Shown piece by piece: positions 8,676 to 17,919 of a DNA stretch of 64,000 nucleotides. Where the stretch lies: positions 2,945,001-3,009,000 of the forward strand of contig NZ_JIAL01000001.1 in NCBI RefSeq assembly GCF_000688455.1. Direction: 5' to 3'. A program made the translations under genes and the position numbers. This stretch comes from Pseudacidobacterium ailaaui. GTDB taxonomy: Bacteria > Acidobacteriota > Terriglobia > Terriglobales > Acidobacteriaceae. Each line of letters starts with the position of its first letter. Positions within the stretch are counted from its first letter, which is position 1. The notes under the pieces are model-generated. The model was not told where the DNA came from. It did no database searches and saw only the letters and a list, made by a program, of their open reading frames with translations.

Positions 8676-9034
8676 TGGCGGAAAAGAGCTGCCGGAGCGA
8701 TGACCTGGTCTGTGGACGGTCTGCCATTGTGCTGTGGTACTTGCCAGTAATTGCTCTGGTTGTCGGCGCCTATCAGCAGGAGTTTTTACCTTATTTCTGG
8801 GTCCCGGCTTTTCTGCTGATGGGGGGTGCATGTGTGGTCAATGCTGCGCGGTGCCGAAGGGTGCACTGCTACATGACCGGACCTGTGTTTCTGCTTTCTG
8901 CGCTGTATGTTGTGCTGGCGGGCCTTCACAAGGTACCCATGCAGCCAGGAAAATTTCTGATTTTTGTTTTCGCGACCACAGTTCTGGCCCACCTGCTGGA
9001 AATTCCGCTGGGCAGGTACTCAAACAAAAAATGA
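8675..9034 (+). CDS. Small membrane protein of the mer-like operon
   Basis: The 119-residue protein has about four hydrophobic segments. Its cysteines are at the N-terminus (KSC, LVC) and in a CRRVHCYMTGP motif between segments 2 and 3. An AAGGAG ribosome site lies in the end of merR, and the start overlaps the merR stop. Small membrane proteins with a C-x4-C-x2-TGP loop occur beside MerR regulators in other soil bacteria. The paired Cys suggest metal handling, but transport or binding is unproven and no established name applies. Confidence 0.7.
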   Translation: MAEKSCRSDDLVCGRSAIVLWYLPVIALVVGAYQQEFLPYFWVPAFLLMGGACVVNAARCRRVHCYMTGPVFLLSALYVVLAGLHKVPMQPGKFLIFVFATTVLAHLLEIPLGRYSNKK

Positions 9035-9062
9035 AAGATCGAAGACAGACGAAAGGCCACAA

Positions 9063-9374
9063 ATGAAAATCGATGTTCTCTATGTTGAAGGCTGTCCAAA
9101 TCACCTGCCTGCCGTGCGGCGGATTCAGCAGGTGCTTCAGGACGAAGATTGTCAAGCCGTCATCACCGAAGTGCTGGTGCCCGATGCGGAGACGGCGCAG
9201 CAGTTGCGGTTTCCTGGGTCCCCGACGGTCCGGATCAACGGACTGGATGTGGAACCGGATGTCCAGAATGCTCATGCATTCGGATTCATGTGCCGCCGCT
9301 ATGCAGATGGTGCGCCGTCCTATGACCAGATCCGCGCGGCCGTGCGAGCTGCCTTGAAGCATGGAGGGAAGTAA
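9063..9374 (+). CDS. Thioredoxin-fold-like small protein (GCPN motif)
   Basis: This cytosolic 103-residue protein opens with a beta strand and the motif YVEGCPNHLPA, followed by an alpha/beta pattern and FPGSPTVRING, where the cis-Pro typical of thioredoxin folds would be. The single Cys rules out a classical CxxC redox centre. Similar small proteins accompany mer genes and are sometimes annotated as alkylmercury-lyase-like, though true MerB features are absent. It might hand metal to a partner or act as a thiol buffer. The start at 9063 fits the conserved core. Confidence 0.65.
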   Translation: MKIDVLYVEGCPNHLPAVRRIQQVLQDEDCQAVITEVLVPDAETAQQLRFPGSPTVRINGLDVEPDVQNAHAFGFMCRRYADGAPSYDQIRAAVRAALKHGGK

Positions 9375-9376
9375 CA

Positions 9377-9718
9377 ATGCGGCGCATTTCTGTCGTGATT
9401 GGTTCCTCGCTGGGCGCAATTGGTTCGAGCCTTGCCGCCACAGTAACTGCATTCTGTTGTGTTGGGCCTGCGGTTGTCGCAGTCCTGGGAACAGGAGGTA
9501 TGCTTGCCGCTGCCAGACTTGCTCCATACCGCCCCTACTTTTTGCTGGGGTCCGTGGTGATGCTGGCGCTGGCATTCTGGATGGCCTATCGTCCACAAGG
9601 CGGCTGCCTGGGCAAAACATGCGCAACACGCAGCGCCAAGGCCACGCGTGCCCTTCTATGGTTGGCTTTGGCCGTGACCGTGGCGGCCGCTTTGGTTCCT
9701 GAGTTTATACAAGGGTGA
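9377..9718 (+). CDS. merT: MerT-type mercuric ion transporter
   Basis: The 113-residue protein has three hydrophobic segments. The first carries the vicinal pair FCCVGPAV and the loop carries CLGKTC, which are the two Cys pairs that pass Hg(II) inward in MerT. A GGAGGGA ribosome site precedes the ATG, 2 nt after the upstream stop. It ends the four-gene operon, and neither MerP nor mercuric reductase MerA is encoded nearby. Import without reduction is usually harmful, so MerA may lie elsewhere or the operon may serve another purpose. Confidence 0.8.
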   Translation: MRRISVVIGSSLGAIGSSLAATVTAFCCVGPAVVAVLGTGGMLAAARLAPYRPYFLLGSVVMLALAFWMAYRPQGGCLGKTCATRSAKATRALLWLALAVTVAAALVPEFIQG

Positions 9719-9890
9719 GCCGTATTTTCCATGCGGAGAGGAGAAAGGTCAGGGCAGTGAAGCTGGTTTTAGCAACGTGCGGAGAGGGTCTGCGAGGAGC
9801 GCAAGAGGGATCCGGGATCGTGGCGAGCCTTCATGCGGCGAAGAGAAAACAGTTCCTGAGAGGGTGAATTTGTCGTGAGACAATGCCGCT

Positions 9891-10787
9891 GTGACTGCAG
9901 CTCTTGAGTTCCAGGCAACAACGAAGAAATTTGGTGCGTTTGTGGCACTCGACCATCTTACGCTGGCCTTGCAACCGGGGGAAATTCTCGGCTTTCTTGG
10001 CCCTAACGGGGCCGGAAAGACTACGGCCATCCATTTGGCACTTGGATTTTTAAAGCCGAACGCCGGTGGTGGATGGATTTTGGGCAGGCCCTTTGGTGAC
10101 AAGGACACACGCTCGCGCATTGGATATCTGCCAGACCTTCCTGCCTTCTTTGCCGAAAATGCGCGCAGCGCCATGTCCTTTGCCGGAAGGCTGAACGGGA
10201 TGCGAAATCCGCGGCTGCGTGAGCGGACACTGGAACTGTTGGGCCGCATGGACCTTCTTTCTGCCGGAAAAGATGCGCGCAAATTTTCTCGCGGAATGCA
10301 GCAGAGACTTGGACTGGCGCAGGCCCTGGTACATGATCCTGAGGTGCTGATTCTGGATGAACCGACCTCGGCCCTCGATCCTGCGGGAGTACTGGAAGTC
10401 CGCGAACTTCTGCGTGCCGCTCGCCAGGAGGGAAAGAGCATCTTTTTCAGCTCTCACCAATTGTCTGAGGTCGAACAGGTTTGTGATCGGATTGCCTTTC
10501 TTCATCAGGGAAGGCTCCTGCGGCATGGTCCTCTGGATTCTTTTCTTCATGACAGCAGACGTTCGGAGATCATCCTGCGCAACCAGCCTGGGGACGCGGA
10601 ATTGCTGCGCCGTTACGAGCACTGTCTGCAAGGCAGGGAAGATGGAAATCTACGGTTCGTGGTCCCCGCGGCTGCACAGCGCGAAGTCATCGAGCAGGCA
10701 TGGTCTGCGGGAGCAGAACTGGTCAGCGTGGCGCCGCTCCGGCGGACCCTGGAAGAGCTTTTTATGGAATGGAGCGAGAAGTCGTGA
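9891..10787 (+). CDS. ABC transporter ATP-binding protein
   Basis: The 298-residue ATPase starts at GTG (9891). It carries Walker A GPNGAGKTT, Q-loop region IGYLPD, signature FSRGMQQRLGLAQAL, Walker B VLILDEPTSALDP and the switch His in SSHQ. A C-terminal extension of about 80 residues is typical of drug or natural-product exporters. The stop overlaps the permease start as GTGA, so this is a two-gene exporter operon. Substrate unknown. Confidence 0.9.
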   Translation: MTAALEFQATTKKFGAFVALDHLTLALQPGEILGFLGPNGAGKTTAIHLALGFLKPNAGGGWILGRPFGDKDTRSRIGYLPDLPAFFAENARSAMSFAGRLNGMRNPRLRERTLELLGRMDLLSAGKDARKFSRGMQQRLGLAQALVHDPEVLILDEPTSALDPAGVLEVRELLRAARQEGKSIFFSSHQLSEVEQVCDRIAFLHQGRLLRHGPLDSFLHDSRRSEIILRNQPGDAELLRRYEHCLQGREDGNLRFVVPAAAQREVIEQAWSAGAELVSVAPLRRTLEELFMEWSEKS

Positions 10788-11479
10788 AAAAGTGCTGGTG
10801 GATCGCGAGACGGCTTCTTTGGCAGAACCGTTGGCTTTTTCTGCTGCTGACGCTTTGGCCCAGTGTGATGGCCGCTCTTCTGCTGGCTGGAGGCAGTCCG
10901 GACCCAGACGATGTGCTCTGGATGCTCCATCAGGAATGCTTTGCCGGGCTGGCGCTGGTTGCAGTGACGGGAAGCACTCTGCTGGGCAATGAGCAGCGCT
11001 CGCGGCGGATACTGACCGTGTTGTCGCGTGCCGTGAGTCGGCCCATGTATCTGCTGGCCATGTTACTGGCAGCCTGGCTTCCACTGGTACTCTATGCCGG
11101 TGTGTTCCTGTTGAGTGGGACCGTACTGGCTGACTCTGTGCACTCCGGAGGTCGTGGTGTTGTATGGATGGCCGGGATGCAGGTCCTTCTTGGATTATGG
11201 GTGGGAGCAATCAGCATCTTCTGGTCTGTGCTGCTGCCGCAGCTGATTGCCTCGCTGGCTTCGGTAGCAACAGTGGCGGCCGCCACCTATGCAATCCGGC
11301 TCGGTCTACCCGGGCCGGAGATGCTTCTGGTGGGCCTCTTCCAGATCACCATCCCCGGAGGGCATCTACCGCATTCTATCGGGCTGGCCACAGGGACAAC
11401 CTTGGCCGCTGCTGCGGTTTGGTTCGCAGCGGCATCCTGGATTTTCCGTCGCCGGGACCTGAGGACCGTGACAGATTAA
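10784..11479 (+). CDS. ABC-2 type membrane permease
   Basis: The 231-residue membrane protein has about six hydrophobic segments, including WLFLLLTLWPSVMAALLL and LLAMLLAAWLPLVLYAGVFLL. The GTG at 10784 overlaps the ATPase stop; an in-frame ATG at 10769 would add 5 residues. It pairs with the ATPase to form a transporter. Its TAA stop interlocks with that of xylB on the other strand through the shared TTAA at 11476-11479. Confidence 0.78.
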   Translation: MKKCWWIARRLLWQNRWLFLLLTLWPSVMAALLLAGGSPDPDDVLWMLHQECFAGLALVAVTGSTLLGNEQRSRRILTVLSRAVSRPMYLLAMLLAAWLPLVLYAGVFLLSGTVLADSVHSGGRGVVWMAGMQVLLGLWVGAISIFWSVLLPQLIASLASVATVAAATYAIRLGLPGPEMLLVGLFQITIPGGHLPHSIGLATGTTLAAAAVWFAAASWIFRRRDLRTVTD

Positions 11480-12960
11480 TTTTCTCCCCGGATGCTCCGG
11501 ATGGCTGGATAGAGCCGCCGGTAGACCTCATAGCCGTCGGCGTAGATTTTTGCCGCCTCAGGATCCGGCGCAATCTGCTCGGCCACACGGATCGCAGCAG
11601 CGCAGGCGGCGTCGGTGTCCTGCCATGCACCGGCCCCGGTTCCGGCAAGCAGGGCCGCGCCGAAGGCTGCGCCTTCTTCCGCTTCCAGAACATCGCAGGG
11701 AAGTCCATACGTACTGGCCTGGATGCTGCGCCAGAGCTGCCCGCGTGCACCGCCCCCGCCCAGCCTTATGCCTTTGACCGGTATGCCGAGTTCCGCGAAG
11801 AGGGTCAGGGTGTCCTTAAGAGAATAAGCGACGCCTTCCAAAACAGCGCGGACGAGATGCCCGCGGGTATGGGTTGCGGTAATGCCATAGAACAGGGCTG
11901 TTGCATGAGAGTCAAGATGTGGAGTGCGTTCTCCCAAAAGGTAGGGGGCCCACAGAAGCCCATCGCTGCCGGGCTGCGTTTTTTCGGCTTCAGCGGTAAG
12001 AGCATCATAGCTGGCGCCGGGCGCGATGATGTCGCGGAGCCAGCGCAAAGAAAGCCCGGCCGCCTGGGTCACGCCCATTACATGCCAGCGACCGGGAACA
12101 GCGTGGCAGAAGGTGTGCAGACGCCCCTCGGGGTCTTTCGTCGGGGCCGCCGTAGCAGCAAAGACCACGCCGGAGGTCCCAATGGTGGCTGAAACCGATC
12201 CGGGCTGCAGAATGCCCATTCCGACTGCTCCTGCCCCTTGGTCGCCGGCCCCGGCAACAACAGGGGTCCCGGCCAACAGGCCAGTGCGTGTCGCCGCTTC
12301 TTCCGAGATGTGTGCGCAGACCTCGGGAGACTCAAAGAGCTGTGGCAGCCAGGATGTTTCGACACCGGAGGCGCGCGCCACTTCTTCCGACCAGCGCCGA
12401 TGGGTCACGTCCAAAAGCAGGGTCCCGGATGCCTCCTGGACATCGATGGCATAGGTTCCGGTCAGGCGGTAGCGGACGTAATCCTTGGGGCAGAGAACAT
12501 GGGCAATCTTGCGATAGACCTCCGGCTCATGGTCACGGACCCAGAGCAGCTTGGTCAGGGTGAAATTGGGCAGCGCGGGATTGCATGTCAGCTCGATGAG
12601 GCGTTGGCGTCCAATCTGTTGATGCAGCCAATCACATTGCGGTCCAGTGCGCTGGTCGCACCAGATGAGTGAAGGGCGCAGCACACGGCCTTCCTGGTCC
12701 AACAAGACAGCGCCGTGCATCTGCCCGGTGAGGCCCACGGCCGCGACGGCATGGCCGGCCAAGCCGCTGGTCGACAGGGCGGTGCGGACAGCTTCTTGAG
12801 CAGCACGCCACCAGTCTTCCGGGTCCTGTTCGGCCCACCCCGGATGCGGGCTGCGGAAAGGAGCGTGCTCGCTTACGCCTGAGGCGATGACCTTGCCTTG
12901 CTCATCCACCAGCACCGCGCGGGTGCCTCCTGTTCCTACATCAATCCCAAGAAAAGCCAC
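11476..12960 (-). CDS. xylB: Xylulokinase
   Basis: The FGGY-family kinase phosphorylates D-xylulose to xylulose-5-phosphate for the pentose phosphate pathway. The 494-residue protein opens with the ATP phosphate-binding loop IDVGTGGTRAVLVD. It carries the xylulokinase hallmark GLTGQMHGAVLLD near residue 78, and the C-terminal GGGARGQLWRSIQA. Length and motifs favour XylB over other FGGY kinases. A symmetric operator candidate lies just upstream. No xylose isomerase is adjacent; the sugar porter at 55.6 kb could share the pathway. Confidence 0.93.
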   Translation of the reverse strand: MAFLGIDVGTGGTRAVLVDEQGKVIASGVSEHAPFRSPHPGWAEQDPEDWWRAAQEAVRTALSTSGLAGHAVAAVGLTGQMHGAVLLDQEGRVLRPSLIWCDQRTGPQCDWLHQQIGRQRLIELTCNPALPNFTLTKLLWVRDHEPEVYRKIAHVLCPKDYVRYRLTGTYAIDVQEASGTLLLDVTHRRWSEEVARASGVETSWLPQLFESPEVCAHISEEAATRTGLLAGTPVVAGAGDQGAGAVGMGILQPGSVSATIGTSGVVFAATAAPTKDPEGRLHTFCHAVPGRWHVMGVTQAAGLSLRWLRDIIAPGASYDALTAEAEKTQPGSDGLLWAPYLLGERTPHLDSHATALFYGITATHTRGHLVRAVLEGVAYSLKDTLTLFAELGIPVKGIRLGGGGARGQLWRSIQASTYGLPCDVLEAEEGAAFGAALLAGTGAGAWQDTDAACAAAIRVAEQIAPDPEAAKIYADGYEVYRRLYPAIRSIRGEN

Positions 12961-12970
12961 AGACTTCGTC

Positions 12971-12981
12971 CTTTAGTAAAG
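12971..12981 (-). promoter_or_regulatory. Candidate operator upstream of xylB
   Basis: CTTTA-G-TAAAG is a perfect odd palindrome 11 bp before the xylB start. A related half-site (ATACTTTAC) lies about 25 bp further out. The TTTA...TAAA core also appears before the TonB receptor (27258-27268) and the secreted esterase (41178-41188), which suggests a shared sugar regulator. The regulator is not identified. Confidence 0.4.
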
Positions 12982-13071
12982 CGAATTAGTACCGGAAAAT
13001 ACTTTACCATCCTGGAAACCAGCTGGGGCAGAGAATTTGCGTCCGTTATGGTTCCAGCGCACACTAGAGGC

Positions 13072-14307
13072 ATGAAGCGCGTCCGGTATACCAAATACGA
13101 TGGCAGCCTGGCCGATGAGATCAGCATGGAGGACCTGCTGCATGCACTCTCGGATTTTTTGTTGGATTCCGGCTTTCAGAACCCTTGGACGCAGTTTCAG
13201 GACCTTGAGCAGACCATAGAGGCCTTAAAAGAGGCGATCCGGCAGGCGCTGGAATCAGGAGAATGGTTGGACGAGAGGATGCAGGAGAAGATCGAAGAGC
13301 TTGCCGCGCAGAACAAGCTCGACGAACTGATTGACCAGATGATCCAGCGCATGGAGCAGGAAAATTACATCTCTATGGACCGCCCCCAGGACTTCACGCA
13401 GGCGTCCTCTTCTTCCGGACAGATGGGAGAAAATGAATCCCAGATCCGGTTTGAGGTTACCGACAAGAGCCTGGATTTTCTTGGCTATAAGACCCTGCGT
13501 GACCTGCTGGGCTCGTTAGGTAAGTCCAGCTTTGGACGCCACGACACCCGCGACTGGGCCACCGGGATCGAAGCCAGCGGAGCGTCGCGGCCTTATGTGT
13601 TTGGAGACACGCTGAACCTAGATGTCGTCACTACCCTGAATTCTGCCATTGCACGCGAGGGGCTGACCTTGCCGCTCAATCTGGAGTATGGCGATTTATA
13701 TGTGCATCAGTGCGAGTATCAGAGCTCCTGCGCCACGGTTGTCATGCTGGACTGCTCGCATTCGATGATTCTCTATGGAGAAGACCGCTTTACCCCGGCG
13801 AAGCGCGTCGCAATGGCGTTGTCGCATCTCATCCGCACGCAGTATCCCGGCGATTCACTTTCGCTGGTGCTCTTTCACGATTCGGCGGAAGAAGTGCCGG
13901 TCTCCCAACTGGCGCGGGTGAAGGTTGGCCCTTACTACACAAATACCAGGGAAGGGCTGCGCCTGGCGCACCGCATCCTCGACCGCCAGCGGAAGGACAT
14001 GAAGCAGATCGTGATGATTACCGACGGCAAGCCCTCGGCGCTTACGCTTCCCGATGGCCGTATCTACAAAAACGCATTTGGGCTTGATCCTCTGGTGGTA
14101 AACGAGACGCTGGAAGAGGTTTCCCGCTGCAAGCGGTCCGGCATCATGATCAATACCTTCATGCTGGCCTCCGACTTCGGCCTGGTACAGTTCGTGCAGC
14201 GCGTGACGGCGATGTGCCGAGGAAAGGCATACTTCACCACGCCACATACCCTGGGGCAGTATCTGCTCATGGACTATATGCAGCGCAAGATGAAGACGGT
14301 TCACTGA
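13072..14307 (+). CDS. von Willebrand factor A domain protein
   Basis: The 411-residue soluble protein has a charged alpha-helical N-terminal half (about residues 1-150) and a C-terminal VWA domain (about 220-400). All MIDAS elements are visible: DCSHS (DxSxS), Thr in YYTNTREG and Asp in MITDGKP. Such proteins usually work with a MoxR-type AAA+ ATPase, but none is encoded in the window. The start at 13072 was chosen over upstream in-frame ATGs because those would run into the xylB promoter. The 3' end overlaps the next, convergent gene by 7 nt. Confidence 0.85.
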   Translation: MKRVRYTKYDGSLADEISMEDLLHALSDFLLDSGFQNPWTQFQDLEQTIEALKEAIRQALESGEWLDERMQEKIEELAAQNKLDELIDQMIQRMEQENYISMDRPQDFTQASSSSGQMGENESQIRFEVTDKSLDFLGYKTLRDLLGSLGKSSFGRHDTRDWATGIEASGASRPYVFGDTLNLDVVTTLNSAIAREGLTLPLNLEYGDLYVHQCEYQSSCATVVMLDCSHSMILYGEDRFTPAKRVAMALSHLIRTQYPGDSLSLVLFHDSAEEVPVSQLARVKVGPYYTNTREGLRLAHRILDRQRKDMKQIVMITDGKPSALTLPDGRIYKNAFGLDPLVVNETLEEVSRCKRSGIMINTFMLASDFGLVQFVQRVTAMCRGKAYFTTPHTLGQYLLMDYMQRKMKTVH

Positions 14308-14810
14308 ATTGCAGAGGGCGAATGGTCGCCCAGTTTTTGCCGCAGCACGCCGGCAAGCTCTGCCACGGTCCTGAGGCGCTCAGAAAGCCTGGGTGCCGTT
14401 GTGGCCTCGGCCAGGGCCAGTTGTGAATGCAGGATCAGGCCCGTCACGGTGTCCCGCAGTTCATTTTCCACAGTCTGGGTCGCAGCGCGCATGGCCAGCG
14501 CCTGTTCTTGTTCCCTTCGCTGAAGCGCGGAGCGCACCTCGCGCGCCAGTCGTGCCGTGCCAGAGATGGCAAAGTTGAACTGCATGGGGATGGCCAGTCC
14601 GGAGTGCTTCCAGATAAGCTCGGCTGCCGCTGGTTCAGATTCAGCCAGACCATCATCGAGCACAACAATGGTATATTCCCTGCGGCGCAACAATGACAGG
14701 GCCTCGCGGCGGTTCGAGGCGGTTTCGACTGTAATGCCCAATTGCTTGGCCAGAACCGAGGCGCAGTTTTCCGCGCCGGAAATCGAAGTAATCATCAACA
14801 TGGTTTGCAT
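14301..14810 (-). CDS. Degenerate receiver-like protein with a DHp-like C-terminal helix pair
   Basis: The first ~110 of 169 residues follow a response-regulator receiver pattern, with VVLDDG at the phospho-acceptor strand. The acidic pair expected after strand 1 is missing (MLMITSISGAEN). The C-terminal helix NELRDTVTGLILHSQLAL resembles the dimerisation helix of histidine kinases, but the phospho-His position is not occupied by His. It starts 15 bp after the NtrC-like gene and is probably cotranscribed. Both would be atypical signalling partners; function unknown. Confidence 0.6.
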   Translation of the reverse strand: MQTMLMITSISGAENCASVLAKQLGITVETASNRREALSLLRRREYTIVVLDDGLAESEPAAAELIWKHSGLAIPMQFNFAISGTARLAREVRSALQRREQEQALAMRAATQTVENELRDTVTGLILHSQLALAEATTAPRLSERLRTVAELAGVLRQKLGDHSPSAIQ

Positions 14811-14825
14811 AGGGATTGCCCTTTC

Positions 14826-16211
14826 TCATGCATTGCCGAGGCCATATTCCTTGATTTTGCGGTAGAGGGTGGTTTTGCCAATACCGAGCAGCCTGGCCGC
14901 GGCCAGCTTATCGCCCTGCAATGCCTGCAAAGCACTCAGGATGGCCTGTTTTTCCAGTTCCACCAGAGGGGTTACCGAGGGAGAGAGCAGCGAAGTATCC
15001 GATGGAGCGGCATCTGTAGTCAGGGGACGCGGACGTGTGTTTGCATAGAATTCAATGAGCGCCGTCGGGGCATCGCCCAGCTGAAGCAGGTTGCCGGAGC
15101 AATACGCGCAGGAACGGTCAATCAGATGTTCCAGTTCACGGACATTTCCCGGCCAATCGTATTCCATCAACACGCGCATCATCTCATCACTCACACGGAA
15201 GGTCTTGCCGTACTCACGGTTTTTGCGCTCCAGAAAGTGGGCAATGAGCAGGGGAATGTCCTCGCGCCGCTGCCGCAGAGGCGGCAGCCGCAGATTGACC
15301 ACATTCAGGCGATAAAAAAGGTCTTTGCGAAAGCGTCCCTGTTCCACCATTTCCGGAAGGTTTCGGTTGGTAGCAGCCAGAATGCGGACGTGAATGGGGA
15401 CGCGGTGCGTGGCCCCTACCGGTCGCACCTCTTTTTCCTGCAGGGCGCGCAGAAGTTTTGCCTGAAGGTCCAGTGGCATTTCACCAATCTCATCGAGAAA
15501 GACCGTGCCCCCGGCAGCAGAAACCAGCAGACCGTCCCGCGAGCGGTTTGCCCCGGTAAATGCTCCCTTTACATGCCCAAAAAGCTCATTTTCGATCAGC
15601 GTGGGTACAATCGAGCTGCAGTCCACCGGGACGAATGGTTTTCCGGCATTCGGGCCGTGATTGTGAATGGCCCGCGCCACCAGCTCCTTGCCCGTGCCGC
15701 TCTCTCCCATAATGAGGACCGGGTGCGTCGTCAGCGCCACTTTGGAGAGGATGCGGTAGATCCTGTCCATTTCCGCACTGCGGCCTATGATGTTGCTCAG
15801 ACCCTGCTGCGTGCGTAGCTTTTCTCGCAGACGCCGACTGGCAATGTCCAGCGCACGTTTCTCTGCAGCACGGTCCAGGACCGCCAGCAGCTCATCCATG
15901 GTAAAGGGCTTGGTAAGGTAATCAGAAGCACCCAGACGCATGGCTTCTACCGCAGAGGGGACCGTGGCATAAGCGGTCATGACGACGATGGCCGTTTCCG
16001 GGTGCAGGTCCCGCACCTGCTTCAGGAGTTCCAGTCCAGGAATGTCCGTGCCCTTCAGACCAAGAAGCACCACATCCATACTGTTTCCTCTGAGAAGAGC
16101 AAGCGCAGAGGCTGTGTCCTGGGCGCTGTAGGTGGCCCATCCTTTGGATGAAACAATTTCACAGCAGGCTGAACGCACCGCTGCATCTTCATCCACAATC
16201 AGAACAGACAT
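14826..16211 (-). CDS. Sigma-54-dependent NtrC-family regulator lacking the receiver Asp
   Basis: The 461-residue protein has a receiver (about 1-120), an AAA+ domain (about 140-370) and a Fis-type helix-turn-helix (about 420-460). The AAA+ part is intact: GESGTGKE, the sigma-54 contact loop GAFTGA and Walker B VFLDEIGE. In the receiver the acidic pair (DED), Thr (MTAYAT) and Lys (LTKPF) remain. The phospho-acceptor position reads [10 protein letters not shown], Gly (GGT) instead of Asp. Phosphorylation at the usual site is thus excluded. The start at MSVLIVDED is preferred; two in-frame ATGs lie upstream. Confidence 0.88.
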   Translation of the reverse strand: MSVLIVDEDAAVRSACCEIVSSKGWATYSAQDTASALALLRGNSMDVVLLGLKGTDIPGLELLKQVRDLHPETAIVVMTAYATVPSAVEAMRLGASDYLTKPFTMDELLAVLDRAAEKRALDIASRRLREKLRTQQGLSNIIGRSAEMDRIYRILSKVALTTHPVLIMGESGTGKELVARAIHNHGPNAGKPFVPVDCSSIVPTLIENELFGHVKGAFTGANRSRDGLLVSAAGGTVFLDEIGEMPLDLQAKLLRALQEKEVRPVGATHRVPIHVRILAATNRNLPEMVEQGRFRKDLFYRLNVVNLRLPPLRQRREDIPLLIAHFLERKNREYGKTFRVSDEMMRVLMEYDWPGNVRELEHLIDRSCAYCSGNLLQLGDAPTALIEFYANTRPRPLTTDAAPSDTSLLSPSVTPLVELEKQAILSALQALQGDKLAAARLLGIGKTTLYRKIKEYGLGNA

Positions 16212-16657
16212 CAAGATACAGATTTCTTCAGACATAGTGGAAAAGGGGGTTGTGGTTAGCATTCTAGGGAACCTCCTGCCGAACGTCGGATGGAAAAGCC
16301 ATCCCCGAGGTCACTTGGGCAAAACATTCGTAACTCTTCACGTCTTGCAGAGTTGGCAAAAATGTGCATGACGGTCACTCAGTAGGAAAATTGGACATCC
16401 TCTGCTGCAAAGATGTGCAGGTGTGCTGCCAAAAGGGGAGACGCTGGTAAGTTCATAAAAATAAAGGAGATGTTTGGAATCTGGAGGACAGGAAGGCAAC
16501 GCAAGAATTCCCAAAATGGGAAGCCTCAAGAGGGCGGCTGATTCGAAGCGCTTGATTTATCTAGCTTTCTCTCTGGTTCCAAATTGGGACACCAGGAAGC
16601 ACCTGTCCTGTTTTGGGACCAGTAATCGGTCTTGCTGTCGTTGCATACAATGAAGGA
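16212..16657. other. Divergent intergenic region, NtrC-like gene / rph
   Basis: These 446 bp separate two divergent genes. No RNA gene, convincing ORF or terminator is seen. A TTGGCA...TGCAT pair near 16355 recalls a -24/-12 promoter, but the spacing is one base short. Confidence 0.5.
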
Positions 16658-17395
16658 ATGCAAACATCTGCTGCTTCTTTTTTCCGGCAGGGGGGCCGTG
16701 CGGTCGATTCCCTGCGTCCTGTACGTCTGGTTCGTGACTATGTTGCCGTAGCGGAAGGATCCATATTGATGGAGCTTGGCAACACACGGGTATTGTGCAA
16801 CGCATCGGTGGAGCAGACGGTGCCTGCGTGGCTCCGAAACAGCGGACGTGGCTGGGTCACTGCAGAATACGGTATGCTGCCACGGGCCACCCTCACGCGC
16901 ACACCGCGCGAGGCGGAGCGCGGAAAGGTGAGCGGCAGGACGCAGGAAATTCAGCGTCTGATTGGCCGCTCCTTGCGTGCTGTGGTTGATATGGAAGCCC
17001 TGGGTGAGCGGACCGTGGTGCTGGATTGCGATGTATTACAGGCCGACGGGGGTACCCGCACGGCAGCCATCACCGGGGCCTGTGCAGCCCTGGCGATTGC
17101 TTTCGAGCGCATGGTGGCAGCAGGAACACTGGCCCGATCTCCGTTGAAGCAGCTGGTGGCGGCAACCAGTGTGGGGGTCGTGGAGGGCGTTACTTTGCTG
17201 GATTTGGCCTATGAAGAGGATTCACAGGCGGAAGTAGACATGAATGTGGTCATGACGGAAGACGGCGGCCTGGTGGAGGTGCAGGCAACGGCAGAGCGTA
17301 CTCCTTTTGCCCGGGAGCGGATGCTGGAAATGATGCAATATGCACAGCAGGGAATCGAGCAGTTGCTGGCAGAGCAGAGAAAAGTTTTGGGTTAA
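16658..17395 (+). CDS. rph: Ribonuclease PH
   Basis: RNase PH trims tRNA 3' ends phosphorolytically. The 245-residue protein from MQTSAASFF has the family landmarks [42 protein letters not shown], the tRNA-binding region [19 protein letters not shown] and [19 protein letters not shown] short AAGGA precedes the ATG, and the longer upstream frame has no support. It lies directly before a tRNA gene, a natural substrate class. Confidence 0.95.
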   Translation: MQTSAASFFRQGGRAVDSLRPVRLVRDYVAVAEGSILMELGNTRVLCNASVEQTVPAWLRNSGRGWVTAEYGMLPRATLTRTPREAERGKVSGRTQEIQRLIGRSLRAVVDMEALGERTVVLDCDVLQADGGTRTAAITGACAALAIAFERMVAAGTLARSPLKQLVAATSVGVVEGVTLLDLAYEEDSQAEVDMNVVMTEDGGLVEVQATAERTPFARERMLEMMQYAQQGIEQLLAEQRKVLG

Positions 17396-17555
17396 GGAAC
17401 CATCAGATTTGTGTCGATATCGTCTCTGTTTTCCTCAACAAATTTGTTATCGATGTCGTCCGTAACTCGTGTTGTATCTGCTACAATGGATTTATTGAGT
17501 GAACAACTCAAGGGATAAACTTGCGCTGCCGTACCCGGTAATGCAGGTCATCAGT

Positions 17556-17632
17556 GGGGACGTAGTTCAGTTGGTTAGAATGCTGCCCTGTCACGGCAGA
17601 GGTCGCGGGTTCGAGCCCCGTCGTCCCCGCCA
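17556..17632 (+). tRNA. tRNA-Asp (anticodon GTC)
   Basis: A complete 77-nt cloverleaf with encoded CCA. The acceptor stem pairs GGGGACG with CGTCCCC (17622-17628), followed by discriminator G and CCA. The anticodon stem CTGCC/GGCAG encloses loop CTGTCAC with anticodon GTC at 17590-17592. The T-arm reads GCGGGTTCGAGCCCCGT. A TACAAT box at 17482-17487 may be its promoter. Its 3' half recurs at 42557. Confidence 0.97.
17588..17626 (+). repeat. 39-bp direct repeat inside tRNA-Asp (candidate attL)
   Basis: This stretch from the anticodon loop to within the acceptor stem is identical over 39 bp to 42557-42595. Partial tRNA 3' copies of this kind are the classic product of tRNA-targeted integration. 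The intact tRNA is at this end. Confidence 0.75.
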
Positions 17633-17700
17633 TAAATCAAAGAAAATACAAGGTTTATGGGACAGTGACAAGTTGAGTTTTACCCCGCGAGGGTGCGGAA

Positions 17701-17729
17701 GGGCGCTGAGAGTTCTCAGCGCCCTTTTT
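17701..17729 (+). terminator. Rho-independent terminator after tRNA-Asp
   Basis: The perfect 10-bp stem GGGCGCTGAG / CTCAGCGCCC (17701-17710 and 17715-17724) has a 4-nt loop and is followed by TTTTT. It lies about 70 bp after the tRNA. Confidence 0.92.
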
Positions 17730-17919
17730 GCTGCTTTCGAGCAACATCGTACCCTGCTCCGAGAGTGCTGGGGAGCTTGGCAGTGCTGAACAGAGCGAAC
17801 TTCGAATTGTTCATCAGTCGTCTGATTGCCAGGCCACGTTTCGAAGCGAAGGCACTTTGGAACGCGTGAGCGATCAACATCAGGGTTGCGCAATTCGTGC
17901 AAGAGCGAATCAGGAGTGA

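Noticed and set aside
16353-16372. Sigma-54 promoter (TGGCA...TGCAT) upstream of the NtrC-like gene
   Set aside because: The GG-GC spacing is one base shorter than required and it points towards rph, a housekeeping gene.
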